Numbered from the stretch's first letter, positions 28,793 through 38,882 are shown. The stretch: 64,000 nucleotides of DNA from an uncultured Alphaproteobacteria bacterium (GCA_944391685.1 CALXUM010000005.1:1-64000), one strand, 5' to 3'. Program-made: numbers and translations. Notes: a model not told the origin generated them from the letters alone.

Positions 28793-30055
28793 TTAAGCTT
28801 TTAACAAATCCTGAATTTTATCATACTCCAAACGATGATCAATTGCTCCTAAAAGAGCATAGGTAGGTTTAGAAGAAAAAATACTTTGAGCCGTTTGGCG
28901 AATATCTTCCAAAGTCACTCTTTCGATTCTTTCAACCATTTCTTCAACCGGAATAATGCGGTTATAAATTAGCATTTGTCGGGCCAATATTTCAGCGGTT
29001 GATGATGAGCTTTCTAAAGACATCAACATGCTGGCTTTAAGCTGGGTTTTGGCTCTTCGCAGCTCTTTTTCGCTAACCAAATCATTACAAACTTTTTTAA
29101 TTTCATCAACCACTACCGGCAAAAGTTCTTTTAATTCATCTGGTCCGGTTCCGGCATATATGCCCAAAACACCGTCATTGGTGTGAGAGGCGGTAAAGCT
29201 GTATACCGAATATACTAAGCCGCGTTTTTCTCTGATTTCCTGGAACAAACGTGATGACATTCCGCCGCCAAACAGTGTAGAGAACAAAGCACAAGGATAG
29301 TAGCTCTCAGTTTCATAAGGGACACCCTTAAACCCAAGCATAACATGAGCTTGCTCAATGTCTCTTTTTTCAAAAAAAGATCCGCCGACATAATTTTGTT
29401 TATCCGGAACAAAACTGGTTTTGCTTCTGAAATCACCCATACGATTTTCAATCATTTTTACAAAATTATCATGGTCAATTTTTCCCACCGCACAAGCAAC
29501 CATATTTTCCGCTGCATAGTTGGTGTTAAGATAGTTTTGCAAAGTTTCTTTGCCAAAGGAGCGAACTTTTTCCGCCGGACCCAAAATTGAACGTCCCAAA
29601 GCCTGATTTGGAAAGGCAGCCTCTTGAAAATAGTCAAAAATAATATCATCAGGGGTATCAATAGATTGTTTTATTTCTTGAACAACCACTTCTCTTTCCT
29701 TAATCAATTCTTCTTCAGGAAAGGTCGAATTTTTAATTGAGTCTGTTAAAACATCGGCAGCCAATTCTGCATCGTCTTTAAGCATTTTGGCATAATAAGC
29801 CGTAAATTCACGAGATGTATAAGCGTTTGATTGTCCGCCCACATCTTCAATTGCCTCAGAGATTTCTTTAGTGGTTCTTTTTTCCGTTCCCTTAAAAGAC
29901 ATATGTTCCAAAAAGTGTGATATTCCGTTCACTTCAGGTTTTTCATATGCCGAACCGGTCTTTACCCACAAACCCAAAGACACTGATTCAAGTTGCGGAA
30001 AGTTTGCCGTAATAACACGTAAACCGTTTTTTAGAGTAGATATTTTTGACTGCAT
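28793..30055 (-). CDS. M16 family zinc peptidase (processing-peptidase-like)
   Basis: Zinc metallopeptidase of the mitochondrial processing peptidase beta/PqqL group. The inverted zinc motif HFLEH lies in ISHFLEHMSFKGT, with the distal Glu in the ELIKEREVVVQEIK helix. A Gly-rich loop LFGGGMSSRLFQEIREKRGLVYSVY matches the substrate-binding region of MPP. No signal peptide is seen, so it is probably cytoplasmic. The ATG at 30055 (MQSKIST) is preferred to one 21 bases upstream because it begins at the conserved N-terminus. It is divergent from elbB and heads an ispH-containing operon. Confidence 0.9.
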   Translation of the reverse strand: MQSKISTLKNGLRVITANFPQLESVSLGLWVKTGSAYEKPEVNGISHFLEHMSFKGTEKRTTKEISEAIEDVGGQSNAYTSREFTAYYAKMLKDDAELAADVLTDSIKNSTFPEEELIKEREVVVQEIKQSIDTPDDIIFDYFQEAAFPNQALGRSILGPAEKVRSFGKETLQNYLNTNYAAENMVACAVGKIDHDNFVKMIENRMGDFRSKTSFVPDKQNYVGGSFFEKRDIEQAHVMLGFKGVPYETESYYPCALFSTLFGGGMSSRLFQEIREKRGLVYSVYSFTASHTNDGVLGIYAGTGPDELKELLPVVVDEIKKVCNDLVSEKELRRAKTQLKASMLMSLESSSSTAEILARQMLIYNRIIPVEEMVERIERVTLEDIRQTAQSIFSSKPTYALLGAIDHRLEYDKIQDLLKA

Positions 30056-30138
30056 AATTTTTATGTTCCACTTCAATTTTCAAAAATTTGTTGTATATTT
30101 CTTATATCTGAATTTTATCAAAAAAGAAAGGAATATTT

Positions 30139-30825
30139 ATGAATAATAACGCCCCTCGTTTTGCCGTAGTATTATCAGGTTGCGGTGTTTTTGACGGCTC
30201 TGAAATCCATGAAGCTGTTTGCACCATGTTGGCCATCGAACAATCAGGCTGCACTTATCAATGTTTTGCGCCCAACACTTGGCAGGCCCGCACCATAGAC
30301 CATTTTACCGGACACGCGGTTGCCATTGCCGGTGATGAAGATAACCGCAATGTTTTGGCTGAATCAGCCCGCATAGCCCGCGGCAATGTTAAAGATTTAT
30401 CTGAATTCAAAGCCAAAGATTTTGAAGGAATTGTCTTTCCTGGAGGTTTTGGTGCCGCTCTTAATTTAAGCGATTTTGCCGTCAAAGGAGCTGATTGCGA
30501 TATTAATGTTGAAGTTCGTCGTGCGGTAGAAGAAAGTTACCGCGAAGGTATTGTTATCGGTGCCATGTGTATTGCTCCGACCGTAATTGCCAGAATTTTA
30601 GGTAAAGAGCATGTAAAAGTAACTATCGGCAATGATAAAAATGTAGCTTCCGGCATTGAAAAAATGGGTGCCAAACATCAAAGCTGCAATGCAACAGATG
30701 TTTGTGTCGATTCGGAACACAAAGTGGTAACCACCCCATGCTACATGCTAGCCACCTCAATAAAAGAAATTTATGACGGAACTCGTAACCTGATAGATGA
30801 AATGTTGGAGCTAATGGATTATTAA
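30139..30825 (+). CDS. elbB: ElbB-type DJ-1/PfpI superfamily glyoxalase
   Basis: Isoprenoid biosynthesis-associated protein ElbB (enhancing lycopene biosynthesis protein 2), reported to have glyoxalase activity in E. coli. Landmarks are LSGCGVFDGSEIHEAV at the start, FPGGFGAALNLS, and the nucleophile elbow IGAMCIAP with the reactive Cys. At 228 residues it is full length. An AAAGAAAGGA ribosome site precedes the ATG. Its position among ispH and hpn genes agrees with the isoprenoid link, but the biochemical connection is not established. Confidence 0.9.
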   Translation: MNNNAPRFAVVLSGCGVFDGSEIHEAVCTMLAIEQSGCTYQCFAPNTWQARTIDHFTGHAVAIAGDEDNRNVLAESARIARGNVKDLSEFKAKDFEGIVFPGGFGAALNLSDFAVKGADCDINVEVRRAVEESYREGIVIGAMCIAPTVIARILGKEHVKVTIGNDKNVASGIEKMGAKHQSCNATDVCVDSEHKVVTTPCYMLATSIKEIYDGTRNLIDEMLELMDY

Positions 30826-31898
30826 TACTTCATGGCTTCTTTAACCGCTCTTTCAGCAGATAAAAAGGCGGTTTCCATGCAGCATGGAAAATCTTTCATA
30901 GTCCAGTCTCCGGCCACAAAAACATTAGGATAAACGGTTCTAGCCGAAAGAGGACGTAAGCTGTTGGTGGCTTTGTCTTGGCTTATGGTTGCTGTTTTGT
31001 GATGAAAAATCTTAAAAGACGGAACAAAAGCCGAGTTAACACCTCGCAAACGGTCAATTTCCAACCAAATATTTCGTGCCAATTCTTGCAAATCCCCAGG
31101 TTCTTCCGGAGCTGCAGATATGGTAACCGCCAAAATATTTTCATTGGCAAAAATCCAATCGGCTAATCCGCGATAAATGCCCATAAAGTTAATGTTATCA
31201 GGCAAATAAATCTTTTGTGATGTGCGATAAAATATATTTATAATGCCGTTGTGTTTTAAAGGAGTACCTCCCATAATTCGACAAAAGCTTTTGTTGTCAA
31301 CCGCCAAAATAACTTTGTCATTGGCTCCGATATCAACTTGTTTTTTCCAAAAAGTAAGCTGTGCTGCATTACCAAATTGAGTATCTATTTTTATCAACTT
31401 GCTGTTAAATAAAATTTCATCAGCATAAGAGGTAAACAAATTAACGATTCTTTGACTCAAATCATTTTTTGAAAAATAAATTCTTCGTTGTCTTTTTCCC
31501 CAAGGAAATGTCTTCCATAAAATTTTTTTTACTATTTCCGGAGCAACTTCTTTAGGCTGAGTATTAGTGATTGATTTTATGATAAGCTCAGGAAAATCCT
31601 TATAGTTAGAACTGACATTCTCACTATGGGCATCCCAAAATTTGCATTCTTGCTCCCATTCGTCCTTATTAATAAAACGGGCCATGTTTTTATTGGCTCC
31701 GATAATGGCATGAGTGGCATTATCCAAACGACACCCCAAATCTGCATCTTCATAAGAATAACATCTTCCACCTGGTTTGTCAGCGGCTTCATATACAACA
31801 ATTCTTGCCCAAGGGGATTTTTCTTTTATTATTTTGGCACAAGCCAAACCGGCAATTCCCGACCCGATAATGTGATATGTTACCGGTTTTTGCTCCAT
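30822..31898 (-). CDS. hpnE: Hydroxysqualene dehydroxylase-like FAD enzyme
   Basis: FAD-dependent amine-oxidase-fold protein that reduces hydroxysqualene to squalene in the HpnCDE pathway. The Rossmann start is YHIIGSGIAGLACA with the FAD-binding PGGRCYSYED; a C-terminal FAD motif is VFVAGDWTMKDFP. The ATG at 31898 (MEQKPV) directly follows the hpnD stop with a two-base gap and fits better than a start 36 bases upstream. At 358 residues it is somewhat shorter than many HpnE. The 3' end overlaps elbB by four bases. Assignment rests on the operon as much as on the sequence. Confidence 0.85.
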   Translation of the reverse strand: MEQKPVTYHIIGSGIAGLACAKIIKEKSPWARIVVYEAADKPGGRCYSYEDADLGCRLDNATHAIIGANKNMARFINKDEWEQECKFWDAHSENVSSNYKDFPELIIKSITNTQPKEVAPEIVKKILWKTFPWGKRQRRIYFSKNDLSQRIVNLFTSYADEILFNSKLIKIDTQFGNAAQLTFWKKQVDIGANDKVILAVDNKSFCRIMGGTPLKHNGIINIFYRTSQKIYLPDNINFMGIYRGLADWIFANENILAVTISAAPEEPGDLQELARNIWLEIDRLRGVNSAFVPSFKIFHHKTATISQDKATNSLRPLSARTVYPNVFVAGDWTMKDFPCCMETAFLSAERAVKEAMKY

Positions 31899-31900
31899 AC

Positions 31901-32734
31901 TTATTTTCCCATAAAAGCTTTTAATGCCAAACAAAATTTCTTAAATTTACCAATATGTGGTTTGGGTGAAATAATTTCCCAACCGCGATTATTCATGATA
32001 TCAAAATATTGACGATAAATATAGGCAATAGCCTTAACCGGTTTAGCCGTTGAGCGATCAAGATTTTTTATCAATTCAAAGGCTTTCTTGTAATCTTTAT
32101 CCGCAACTTTAGCCAATTCTTCACGAGCGATTGCCAAATTTTTATCAACCACCACAGATAGAGGATCTTTAGACTTAATCCCCGCATGTTTTAATATTTC
32201 TTCAGGAATGTATAAGCGTTGAGCCATTGCATCTTCTTTAACGTCGCGTAATATGTTTGTGATTTGTAAGGCATTTCCTAAAGATACAGCCAATTCTTCA
32301 ATCAATTTTTCATCGGAGCAACCAAATATTCGCAAAGATAAACTTCCCGGTACTCCGGCAACTCCGCGGCAATATTTAATAAATTTATCCATAGTCGGAG
32401 CCTGTACGGGGTTAGGCAAATCCATGGATATACTATCAATCATTTTAATAAACTCTTCTTTGGGCAGCTTGAAACGCATACAATTTTTATAAATTTTGCG
32501 TCCGATTTCAGTGGTAGGAACTTTTTTGTCGTAAATATTATCAAGTTCTTGTCTCCAAGCTTCCAAAAGTTCCATCTTTTCTTCTAGTGGAGCATCACCG
32601 TCAACAATATCATCAATATGCCTAAAAAAAGCATAAATGGTATACATGGCATTCCTTTTAGCCCTGGGCAACAAGCTCATGCTCCAAAAAAAAGATGTGC
32701 CTGATTTTTTTACCATTTTCTTGATATTGTTCAT
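31901..32734 (-). CDS. hpnD: Presqualene diphosphate synthase
   Basis: Trans-isoprenyl diphosphate synthase of the squalene/phytoene family that joins two farnesyl diphosphates to presqualene diphosphate. The first Asp-rich motif is FRHIDDIVDGD and the second is ITNILRDVKEDA, both complete; LYIPEEIL also matches the family. The ATG at 32734 (MNNIKK) overlaps the hpnC stop as ATGA and is preferred to an upstream in-frame ATG at 32764. It is translationally coupled to hpnC and hpnE. Confidence 0.92.
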   Translation of the reverse strand: MNNIKKMVKKSGTSFFWSMSLLPRAKRNAMYTIYAFFRHIDDIVDGDAPLEEKMELLEAWRQELDNIYDKKVPTTEIGRKIYKNCMRFKLPKEEFIKMIDSISMDLPNPVQAPTMDKFIKYCRGVAGVPGSLSLRIFGCSDEKLIEELAVSLGNALQITNILRDVKEDAMAQRLYIPEEILKHAGIKSKDPLSVVVDKNLAIAREELAKVADKDYKKAFELIKNLDRSTAKPVKAIAYIYRQYFDIMNNRGWEIISPKPHIGKFKKFCLALKAFMGK

Positions 32735-33585
32735 ATTCTCGTCCTGAAGTTCTTTACTCTGCAAAATAATCCGCTTAAAGCCCCAATCGTCATAGCCTTA
32801 AACCAATCAAAAGATGACAGTTTGATTTCCGTAGTTAAAACATCACCTTTTTCTATCCTTTTTAACATGGAATTGGTTAAGGAAATGATAACGCCGAGTT
32901 CGGCTTTGAGGCTCAGGCTTTTAACAATAGCTGGTAATATTGCTGCATCATCAAGCATTTTTCGCAGTCTTTGACAAATATCATCAATAAGCAGTTTCAA
33001 AGGTTGTGAGCATTTATTGAGAAATATGTCGCTCTCAACTACCCCATAGTGTTGCATCATTTGTCGTGGCAGGTAAAAACGTTTGTTGCTTATGGCGTCA
33101 TACTTCATATCTTGCAAATGATTAACAATTTGTAAGACGGCACACAATGTTTCTGCCGGCAAATAAGTAGCAGGGTTTTCATCATGAATTGCCAACACAA
33201 ACCGTCCTACCGGGGCGGCCGAATATTTGCAATAATCCAAAAGCTGTTCCCAAATTTCTATTTTTTGATTTTCACTATCGCGGCGAAAAGCCACCAACAA
33301 ATCAGTATACAAACCGACAGACAAATTTTCTTTTTGAAACAGTTTACCCAACTCAAACATTTCAGGGTATGATTTTGCTAAGCTTTCCTTTCCGTAAAAA
33401 GCTCTCTCAGCATCATCAAGTTGTGTCATTTTATCTTTTGAAGACAAGTCAGGGTTATCCGCAATGTCATCGGCACTTCTGGCCGCTTTGTAATAAGCTT
33501 TTACTAGATGACGTAGTTTTTTAGATATCAATTTCCCGACCGGAAAATTTTCATCTTTGCTTTGTTTGTGTCGTGTTTTTATCAT
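32731..33585 (-). CDS. hpnC: Hydroxysqualene synthase
   Basis: Squalene/phytoene synthase homologue that converts presqualene diphosphate to hydroxysqualene. The N-terminal half has [12 protein letters not shown] in place of the first DxxxD motif; the second region reads [11 protein letters not shown] with RFYLPRQMM. The ATG at 33585 overlaps the trmFO stop as ATGA, which decides the start over an ATG at 33600. HpnC, HpnD and HpnE together make squalene from FPP without the NADPH-dependent eukaryotic-type synthase. No squalene-hopene cyclase is in the window, so the end product is unknown. Confidence 0.9.
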   Translation of the reverse strand: MIKTRHKQSKDENFPVGKLISKKLRHLVKAYYKAARSADDIADNPDLSSKDKMTQLDDAERAFYGKESLAKSYPEMFELGKLFQKENLSVGLYTDLLVAFRRDSENQKIEIWEQLLDYCKYSAAPVGRFVLAIHDENPATYLPAETLCAVLQIVNHLQDMKYDAISNKRFYLPRQMMQHYGVVESDIFLNKCSQPLKLLIDDICQRLRKMLDDAAILPAIVKSLSLKAELGVIISLTNSMLKRIEKGDVLTTEIKLSSFDWFKAMTIGALSGLFCRVKNFRTRI

Positions 33586-34925
33586 ATATTTTTTATCCAA
33601 TCTTCAATGTCATTAAGAGCTCTTTTGCAATAGGCTTCTTTGCGTTCCATCCCTTTGATTTTCCGAAATTTGCCATTGGCGGTTACTTCTCCTTGAATCA
33701 TCGGAAATAGTCCGAAATTAATATTCATCGGTTGAAAATCGTCAATGTTGGTGTCATCACGTAAATGCTTTAACATCGCTCCAATGGCTGTTGTATCCGG
33801 AGGTAATAATGCTTTGCATCCTAACATTTCGCAGGCCGTAAAATATCCGCAAGCCAAACCTACGGCAGCACTTTCAACATATCCTTCACAGCCGGTTATT
33901 TGCCCTGCAAAACGAATATGTGGTTTTGTTTTTAATCTTAACTGATTATCAAGCAATATTGGGCTTTTAATAAAAGTGTTTTTGTGAATTCCGCCAAGTC
34001 TGGCAAACTCGGCATTTTCCAGCCCGGGGATCATTTTGAATATGCGTTTCTGCTCTCCATATTTCATTTTGGTTTGAAAACCAACCATATTTCGCAGAGT
34101 ATCTTCTTTATTGTCTTGTCTTAGCTGTACTACGGCATAAGGTTTTTCTTTTGGGTTATGCGGATTAGTCAAACCCACCGGTTTCATCGGACCAAAAACT
34201 AATGTTTCCAAACCTCTTTCCGCCATAACCTCAATTGGCAGGCAACCATCAAAATATTCGGCTTTTTCAAAGTCGTGGAATTCAGTCTTTTCCGCCTTAA
34301 GCAATTCTTCAACAAAATTATAATATTCATCACGAGTTAAAGGACAATTGATGTAATCAAATTTATCCCCTTTATCATAGCGTGATTGATACCATGCCTT
34401 GTCAAAATTTATACTGTCTTTAAAAACCACAGGAGCAATTGCATCATAAAAGTTTAAGAATTGATTGTCTGTTGCTTCTAAAATTGATTTTATCAATGCA
34501 GGAGAGGTTAGGGGTCCACTAGCAATAATATATTTATCGCCATCATTTTTCGGCAAAGAAGTTATTTCCTCATTAACAAAAGAAATTTTTGAGTGTTGAT
34601 GCAGTTTCTCGGTAACTTTTTGTGCAAAGCCGTCTCTATCAACGGCCAAGGCACCGCCGGCAGGTACTCTTGTTGCATCGGCACAAGCCATAATCAAAGA
34701 GCCGGCCAAACGCATTTCCTGATGCAACAAGCCAATAGCACTGTTTGTATAATCATCTGAACGTAAAGAGTTAGAGCAAACCAGTTCAGCACAAAAATCA
34801 GTTTTGTGAGCTGGAGACGTCTTTTGTGGTCGCATTTCATGGACAACAACATCAATTCCTTTTTGTGCTAATTGCCATGCCGCCTCTGAACCGGCCAGTC
34901 CGACACCTATAACATGAGCTTTCAT
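33582..34925 (-). CDS. trmFO: Folate/FAD-dependent tRNA (uracil-5-)-methyltransferase
   Basis: Makes m5U54 in the T-loop of tRNA using methylenetetrahydrofolate and FAD instead of SAM. The N-terminus [17 protein letters not shown] is the FAD Rossmann motif; [19 protein letters not shown] and the C-terminal [16 protein letters not shown] are family signatures, with the catalytic Cys in the last. Its length of 447 is normal. It is first in the trmFO-hpnC-hpnD-hpnE operon and is separated from the divergent secreted-protein gene by about 150 bases. Confidence 0.95.
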   Translation of the reverse strand: MKAHVIGVGLAGSEAAWQLAQKGIDVVVHEMRPQKTSPAHKTDFCAELVCSNSLRSDDYTNSAIGLLHQEMRLAGSLIMACADATRVPAGGALAVDRDGFAQKVTEKLHQHSKISFVNEEITSLPKNDGDKYIIASGPLTSPALIKSILEATDNQFLNFYDAIAPVVFKDSINFDKAWYQSRYDKGDKFDYINCPLTRDEYYNFVEELLKAEKTEFHDFEKAEYFDGCLPIEVMAERGLETLVFGPMKPVGLTNPHNPKEKPYAVVQLRQDNKEDTLRNMVGFQTKMKYGEQKRIFKMIPGLENAEFARLGGIHKNTFIKSPILLDNQLRLKTKPHIRFAGQITGCEGYVESAAVGLACGYFTACEMLGCKALLPPDTTAIGAMLKHLRDDTNIDDFQPMNINFGLFPMIQGEVTANGKFRKIKGMERKEAYCKRALNDIEDWIKNI

Positions 34926-35077
34926 TGTCGTAAAAATCTTTCAATTAAAGTTTCAAAATTTATACGTTGATTTCACAAAAAAGTAAATAAAAACTTCTTA
35001 TGATAAGTTGCGTATAATGTTTGCTATCTTTAACAAAAGTGCTTATAGTAGTAAAAAACAACAATAAGAATATAACA

Positions 35078-36202
35078 ATGCCTTATGTCTTTATCATAAG
35101 CCTTTTGGCTGTTTTATTAGCCCCATTTGGTTCTTTTGCCAGCGAGGATGCTGATCCTTTTGCCTTCGGGGCAAATGTAGATGTTGAAGTTGTTGATCAG
35201 CAGGAAAACGCTTCCGATGAAGATATGACCCCGATAAACATACCATCTTCTCAACCGAAATTTGATTTTACACCGCCAGAAAGTTCTTCAATCTCTGAAG
35301 AAAATTATATAAATCAAATAAAAGATGAAAATAATCAGAATCAAACAGAGGAAAATAAATCTGCAAAAATTGATAAAGATCAAGCTTTAACGGAAACGCT
35401 AAAAAAAGATAAGGTTCCTTCTCAAGAGATCTTGCCGCTTCCTAAAGTTGAGGGAACCTGGGTTGAAAACATCGCATCTTCAAATCCGTTATCAATTTTA
35501 AATTCGGATGAAACATCAACTGATAATGTCAAAGAAGAAGATTTAAGTTTGGAAGGAATGGTCAACAGAGCCAGAAATTCAGCATCAACAGGACAAGGAC
35601 GTTCCAATGCATCTGTTTTTGATATTTCAGGCATCATGTTACGCATGAGCCTAAAACAGGTTGATGAAACCATGCAAAATCGTGGTTTCAGGAAAATTAT
35701 GCAAAAATACCAAATTCCTAACTTTATAAAATGGCGTAATGAAGAAAAATGCCGAAATGATGGTGTTGTAGGATATGAAAGGGTTGAGGCTTGTGTTAAT
35801 GATCGTTCAAAAAAAGCAGGCCATCAATATGTACAGACCGCAAAGTATCAAAAATTTGATACTAAAGAAGACATAGAAGTAACATTTACCAGCAACTTTA
35901 CCGAAAACAAAGTTTATCGTATTATATATAAAAGCCAAGCGGCATCAATTAGGGGTAATAGTCCTAAAGCTGTTTATATGCGAAATATTAAAGTTTATGA
36001 CTTTTGGAAAAAAATTAACCAAAAATATGGTAAACCGGATAATAAAGATAATGTAACTTGGGGAATGGGAGGTAATAAGCCGTATCTTAAGGCAAAAACA
36101 GGATACCTTTTGCTTGAAGACCCGATGTTTAGGGAGCTGGATTATACTCGCATGTCGAGAGAAGACCAACGTTATATGAACACAGATTTATATAGTTTTT
36201 AG
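35078..36202 (+). CDS. Secreted protein of unknown function upstream of chpT
   Basis: Not recognised. The ATG at 35078 begins a clear Sec signal peptide (MPYVFIISLLAVLLAPFGSFA); a TTG at 35021 in the same frame would bury the signal and is rejected. Residues about 25-170 are acidic and low-complexity (many Asp, Glu, Asn, Ser), and the C-terminal half (about 175-374) is a folded basic domain with two Cys residues in EEKCRNDG and VEACVND. It is 9 bases ahead of chpT, so it may share the chemotaxis/cell-cycle operon. A periplasmic or surface role is all that can be inferred. Confidence 0.65.
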   Translation: MPYVFIISLLAVLLAPFGSFASEDADPFAFGANVDVEVVDQQENASDEDMTPINIPSSQPKFDFTPPESSSISEENYINQIKDENNQNQTEENKSAKIDKDQALTETLKKDKVPSQEILPLPKVEGTWVENIASSNPLSILNSDETSTDNVKEEDLSLEGMVNRARNSASTGQGRSNASVFDISGIMLRMSLKQVDETMQNRGFRKIMQKYQIPNFIKWRNEEKCRNDGVVGYERVEACVNDRSKKAGHQYVQTAKYQKFDTKEDIEVTFTSNFTENKVYRIIYKSQAASIRGNSPKAVYMRNIKVYDFWKKINQKYGKPDNKDNVTWGMGGNKPYLKAKTGYLLLEDPMFRELDYTRMSREDQRYMNTDLYSF

Positions 36203-36211
36203 GATAAAGTA

Positions 36212-36820
36212 ATGCAAAATTTAAATACCACGATTACTGAACTAGTATGCACTCGTATAAGTCATGATCTTATTGGCAATATTGGAGCAGTATCTAATGC
36301 TGTTGAGCTTTTTGAAGATGGTGATGATGATTTTTTAGATGATATAAAGTCAATTCTTAAAACTAGTTCTTTTGTTCTCAGCTCAAGGCTAAAATTTTTC
36401 CGTATGGCTTTTGGTCTTGATAATTCAAATACATCAAATTTAGAATCTGTTGCGAAAGTTTGTGAGAATTATCTTAAAACACTGGGTAATCCCAATACGC
36501 CTATTATTTTGGATTTTAAATTAGATAATCCGCATTATGCAAAAATATCGATGTTAGGTATTATGGTATTGGCCGATTCTATTGTCCGTGGAGGAGAGAT
36601 TAAAGTTTTTTCAAAAGATGGAAAAATAATAGTATGTTTTGAAAAAGGAACTCGTTTTTCGGAAGAAAAATTTGCTAAAATAAAAGAACTGGCTCAAAGA
36701 GGCGATATTGAAAATAATGCTCAATTTGCCCCATTATACTACCTTTTATCATTACTTTCCGAACAGGAAATAAAATTTTATGTCATTAATTCGGATTTAC
36801 CCGGATTAGTGTTTGAATAA
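36212..36820 (+). CDS. chpT: ChpT-like histidine phosphotransferase
   Basis: Resembles Caulobacter ChpT, the dimeric phosphotransferase that relays phosphate from CckA to CtrA and CpdR. The phospho-acceptor is H18 in CTRISHDLIGNIGAV, at the start of the helical hairpin; the remainder is a degenerate HATPase-like fold with no ATP motif. At 202 residues the size fits. Its neighbours are a single-domain response regulator, cheR and convergent ctrA, so the phosphorelay components are grouped. A CckA homologue is not in the window. Confidence 0.85.
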   Translation: MQNLNTTITELVCTRISHDLIGNIGAVSNAVELFEDGDDDFLDDIKSILKTSSFVLSSRLKFFRMAFGLDNSNTSNLESVAKVCENYLKTLGNPNTPIILDFKLDNPHYAKISMLGIMVLADSIVRGGEIKVFSKDGKIIVCFEKGTRFSEEKFAKIKELAQRGDIENNAQFAPLYYLLSLLSEQEIKFYVINSDLPGLVFE

Positions 36821-36830
36821 GGAGATTTTC

Positions 36831-37196
36831 ATGCCGCGTTGTCTTATAGCAGATGATTCAAAAATTATGCGTATGTTGCTAAGTAAGATTATGGAGAACT
36901 TCGGTTTTGAGGTTAATGAGGCTGAAGACGGAGAAGAAGTTCTGGAACAATGCATATCGTTTCAGCCGGATTTAATAGTCAGTGATTGGCGTTTGCCACT
37001 GATTGAAGGAATAGATGTGCTTTATAAAATTAGGGCGGATCGTAAAATTAAGCAGCCAAAATTTATTTTTTGTTCATATATTACGGATGTAGCTACTATA
37101 AAACAAGCCATAGAAGGCGGAGCCGATGATTTTATCATGCGTCCTTTTGATGAAGATATAATTGCTTCCAAATTAGCAATATTAGGTATGCTGTAA
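36831..37196 (+). CDS. Single-domain response regulator with Arg in place of the conserved Lys
   Basis: CheY-like receiver of 121 residues with no output domain. The acid pocket is D8/D9 (ADDSKIM) and the phospho-acceptor is D52 (IVSDWRLP). The usual Thr is S82 and the invariant Lys of the KPF motif is R104 (IMRPFDED), so the activation switch may be altered. The start is the ATG at 36831 with AAGGAG just upstream; a TTG at 36813 is rejected. It lies 10 bases after chpT and 11 before cheR, so it is a plausible ChpT or motility target. Confidence 0.88.
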   Translation: MPRCLIADDSKIMRMLLSKIMENFGFEVNEAEDGEEVLEQCISFQPDLIVSDWRLPLIEGIDVLYKIRADRKIKQPKFIFCSYITDVATIKQAIEGGADDFIMRPFDEDIIASKLAILGML

Positions 37197-37207
37197 GGAG
37201 TAAGAGG

Positions 37208-38155
37208 ATGAAAAGACAGGATTTCGAATTTTTGGTAGACTTACTCAGAAAAAATGCCGGTTGGGAGTTTGATGAAGAACAATATTTTGTCGTAGATAAA
37301 AAAATCTCCAATTTTATCAGAGAAAAAGGGTATGCCTCGGTTGAGGATTTAATTGCAGAATTAAAAAACGGGAATAAACCGCTAATAGCACAAGTTGTCG
37401 AAAATATGGCCTTCTCAGATACATCTTTTTATCGTGATTATGATGTCTTTTCTCGTTTTGAAAATTCTCTTCTTCCTCATTTAAAAGAAAGTAACCGAGC
37501 AACAAAAAAACTTCGCTTTTGGAGTTTGGGTTGCAGCACCGGACAAGAAACATATTCTATAGCCATGTGTATAAAAAATAAATTTATTGGTTATCATGAT
37601 TGGGATATTGACATTTTAGGAACAGATATATCATCTATGGCCATAGCTAAAGGCCAAAGAGGGTTATATAATAATTTTGAAGTCCAGATGGGATTAAATG
37701 CCAGATCTATACTTGAATTTTTTACTCCTATGCGAGATCAATGGCAAGTTAATGATGATTTACGAAGAATGGTTGAATTTCGTCGTTATAATATGCTTGA
37801 AGAAGTTACGTTTACATCAAAATTTGAGGTCATCTTTTGTCGTAATGTGCTGCGTTACTTTGCTAAAGATTATCAAGACATAATATTAGAACGTATTAGC
37901 CGCATCCAACCGGAAGGTGGAATTCTATATTTAGGTAAAAATGAGCGAGTAAAAGCGGTTGAAAAATATTATGATAAACTGGAAGGGTATAATGGTGTAT
38001 ATATCTTAAAAAGAATTGTCCATGATACTCACCAAATAAGTCCGGAAAGCAAAAAAGACGATAACGGAATGCCGCATTTTGTTCGTCCGGTTGCATTGCT
38101 CAACCAAATGCCGTTTGCCGCTGACAAATTAAAAACGGATAAAAAAGATAAATAA
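37208..38155 (+). CDS. cheR: Chemotaxis methyltransferase
   Basis: SAM-dependent methyltransferase that methylates glutamates on chemoreceptors. The N-terminal helical domain contains AFSDTSFYRDYD, equivalent to the T-x-FFRD stretch; the SAM loop is FWSLGCSTGQETYSIAM and FCRNVLRYF matches the family motif. A 60-residue C-terminal extension (about 250-315) of unknown role follows. No cheB, cheA or cheW is near, so the gene stands apart from a che operon and sits instead with chpT and a response regulator. Confidence 0.9.
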   Translation: MKRQDFEFLVDLLRKNAGWEFDEEQYFVVDKKISNFIREKGYASVEDLIAELKNGNKPLIAQVVENMAFSDTSFYRDYDVFSRFENSLLPHLKESNRATKKLRFWSLGCSTGQETYSIAMCIKNKFIGYHDWDIDILGTDISSMAIAKGQRGLYNNFEVQMGLNARSILEFFTPMRDQWQVNDDLRRMVEFRRYNMLEEVTFTSKFEVIFCRNVLRYFAKDYQDIILERISRIQPEGGILYLGKNERVKAVEKYYDKLEGYNGVYILKRIVHDTHQISPESKKDDNGMPHFVRPVALLNQMPFAADKLKTDKKDK

Positions 38156-38156
38156 T

Positions 38157-38187
38157 AAAAAAGCCGCTGATTAAAGCGGCTTTTTTA
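38157..38187. terminator. Bidirectional terminator between cheR and ctrA
   Basis: GCCGCT (38163-38168) pairs with AGCGGC (38175-38180). An A-run on the left and a T-run on the right let it stop transcription from both converging genes. Confidence 0.9.
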
Positions 38188-38192
38188 TAAGG

Positions 38193-38882
38193 CTATTTTT
38201 TCACTTCATCGGGATCTCTTAGAACATATCCTCGACCCCAAACGGTCTCAATATAATTTTTACCGCCGGATGCTTTTTCAAGCTTTTTGCGTAGCTTACA
38301 GATAAATACATCAATAATTTTTAGTTCAGGCTCGTCAATTCCACCGTATAAATGGTTCAAAAACTGATCTTTATTTAAAGTAGATCCCTTGCGTAATGAT
38401 AACAATTCCATAATTCCATATTCTTTTCCCGTCAAATGTAAAGGCTTTCCGCATACAGAAACGGTTTGATTATCAAGATTTACTTCAACATCTCCGGTTT
38501 TAATCAAAGAATTGGAGTGTCCTTTTGAGCGTCTTACAACGGCCTGAATTCTGGCTAAAAGCTCTGCTTTGTCAAACGGTTTGGTTAAATAATCATCAGC
38601 ACCGTATCCAAGCCCTTTAACTTTTTTATCCGGCTCGCTAAGGCCGGAAAGTATAAGCACAGGAGTATTAATTTTTGCTGCACGCAAATTTTTCAATACC
38701 TCATAACCATTCATATCCGGCAGCATTAAATCTAGAATTATTATATCATAATCATATAGTTTTCCAATCTCGAGTCCGTCTTCACCCAAATCTGTAGTAT
38801 CAACAATCATACCTTCTTTTTTGAGCATGGTTTCAATACTTTGCGAGATTGCATAATCATCTTCCACCAACAAAACACGCAT
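38193..38882 (-). CDS. ctrA: Cell-cycle response regulator CtrA
   Basis: OmpR-type DNA-binding response regulator, the alphaproteobacterial master regulator of the cell cycle and flagellar genes. The receiver has E7/D8/D9, phospho-acceptor D51 ([11 protein letters not shown]) and the KPFDK loop. The winged helix shows the characteristic [14 protein letters not shown] and [19 protein letters not shown] of CtrA. Its 229 residues are normal. A strong GGAAGGGGAAG ribosome site precedes the ATG. It lies convergent to chpT-RR-cheR, so the phosphorelay and its target are physically close. Confidence 0.95.
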   Translation of the reverse strand: MRVLLVEDDYAISQSIETMLKKEGMIVDTTDLGEDGLEIGKLYDYDIIILDLMLPDMNGYEVLKNLRAAKINTPVLILSGLSEPDKKVKGLGYGADDYLTKPFDKAELLARIQAVVRRSKGHSNSLIKTGDVEVNLDNQTVSVCGKPLHLTGKEYGIMELLSLRKGSTLNKDQFLNHLYGGIDEPELKIIDVFICKLRKKLEKASGGKNYIETVWGRGYVLRDPDEVKK

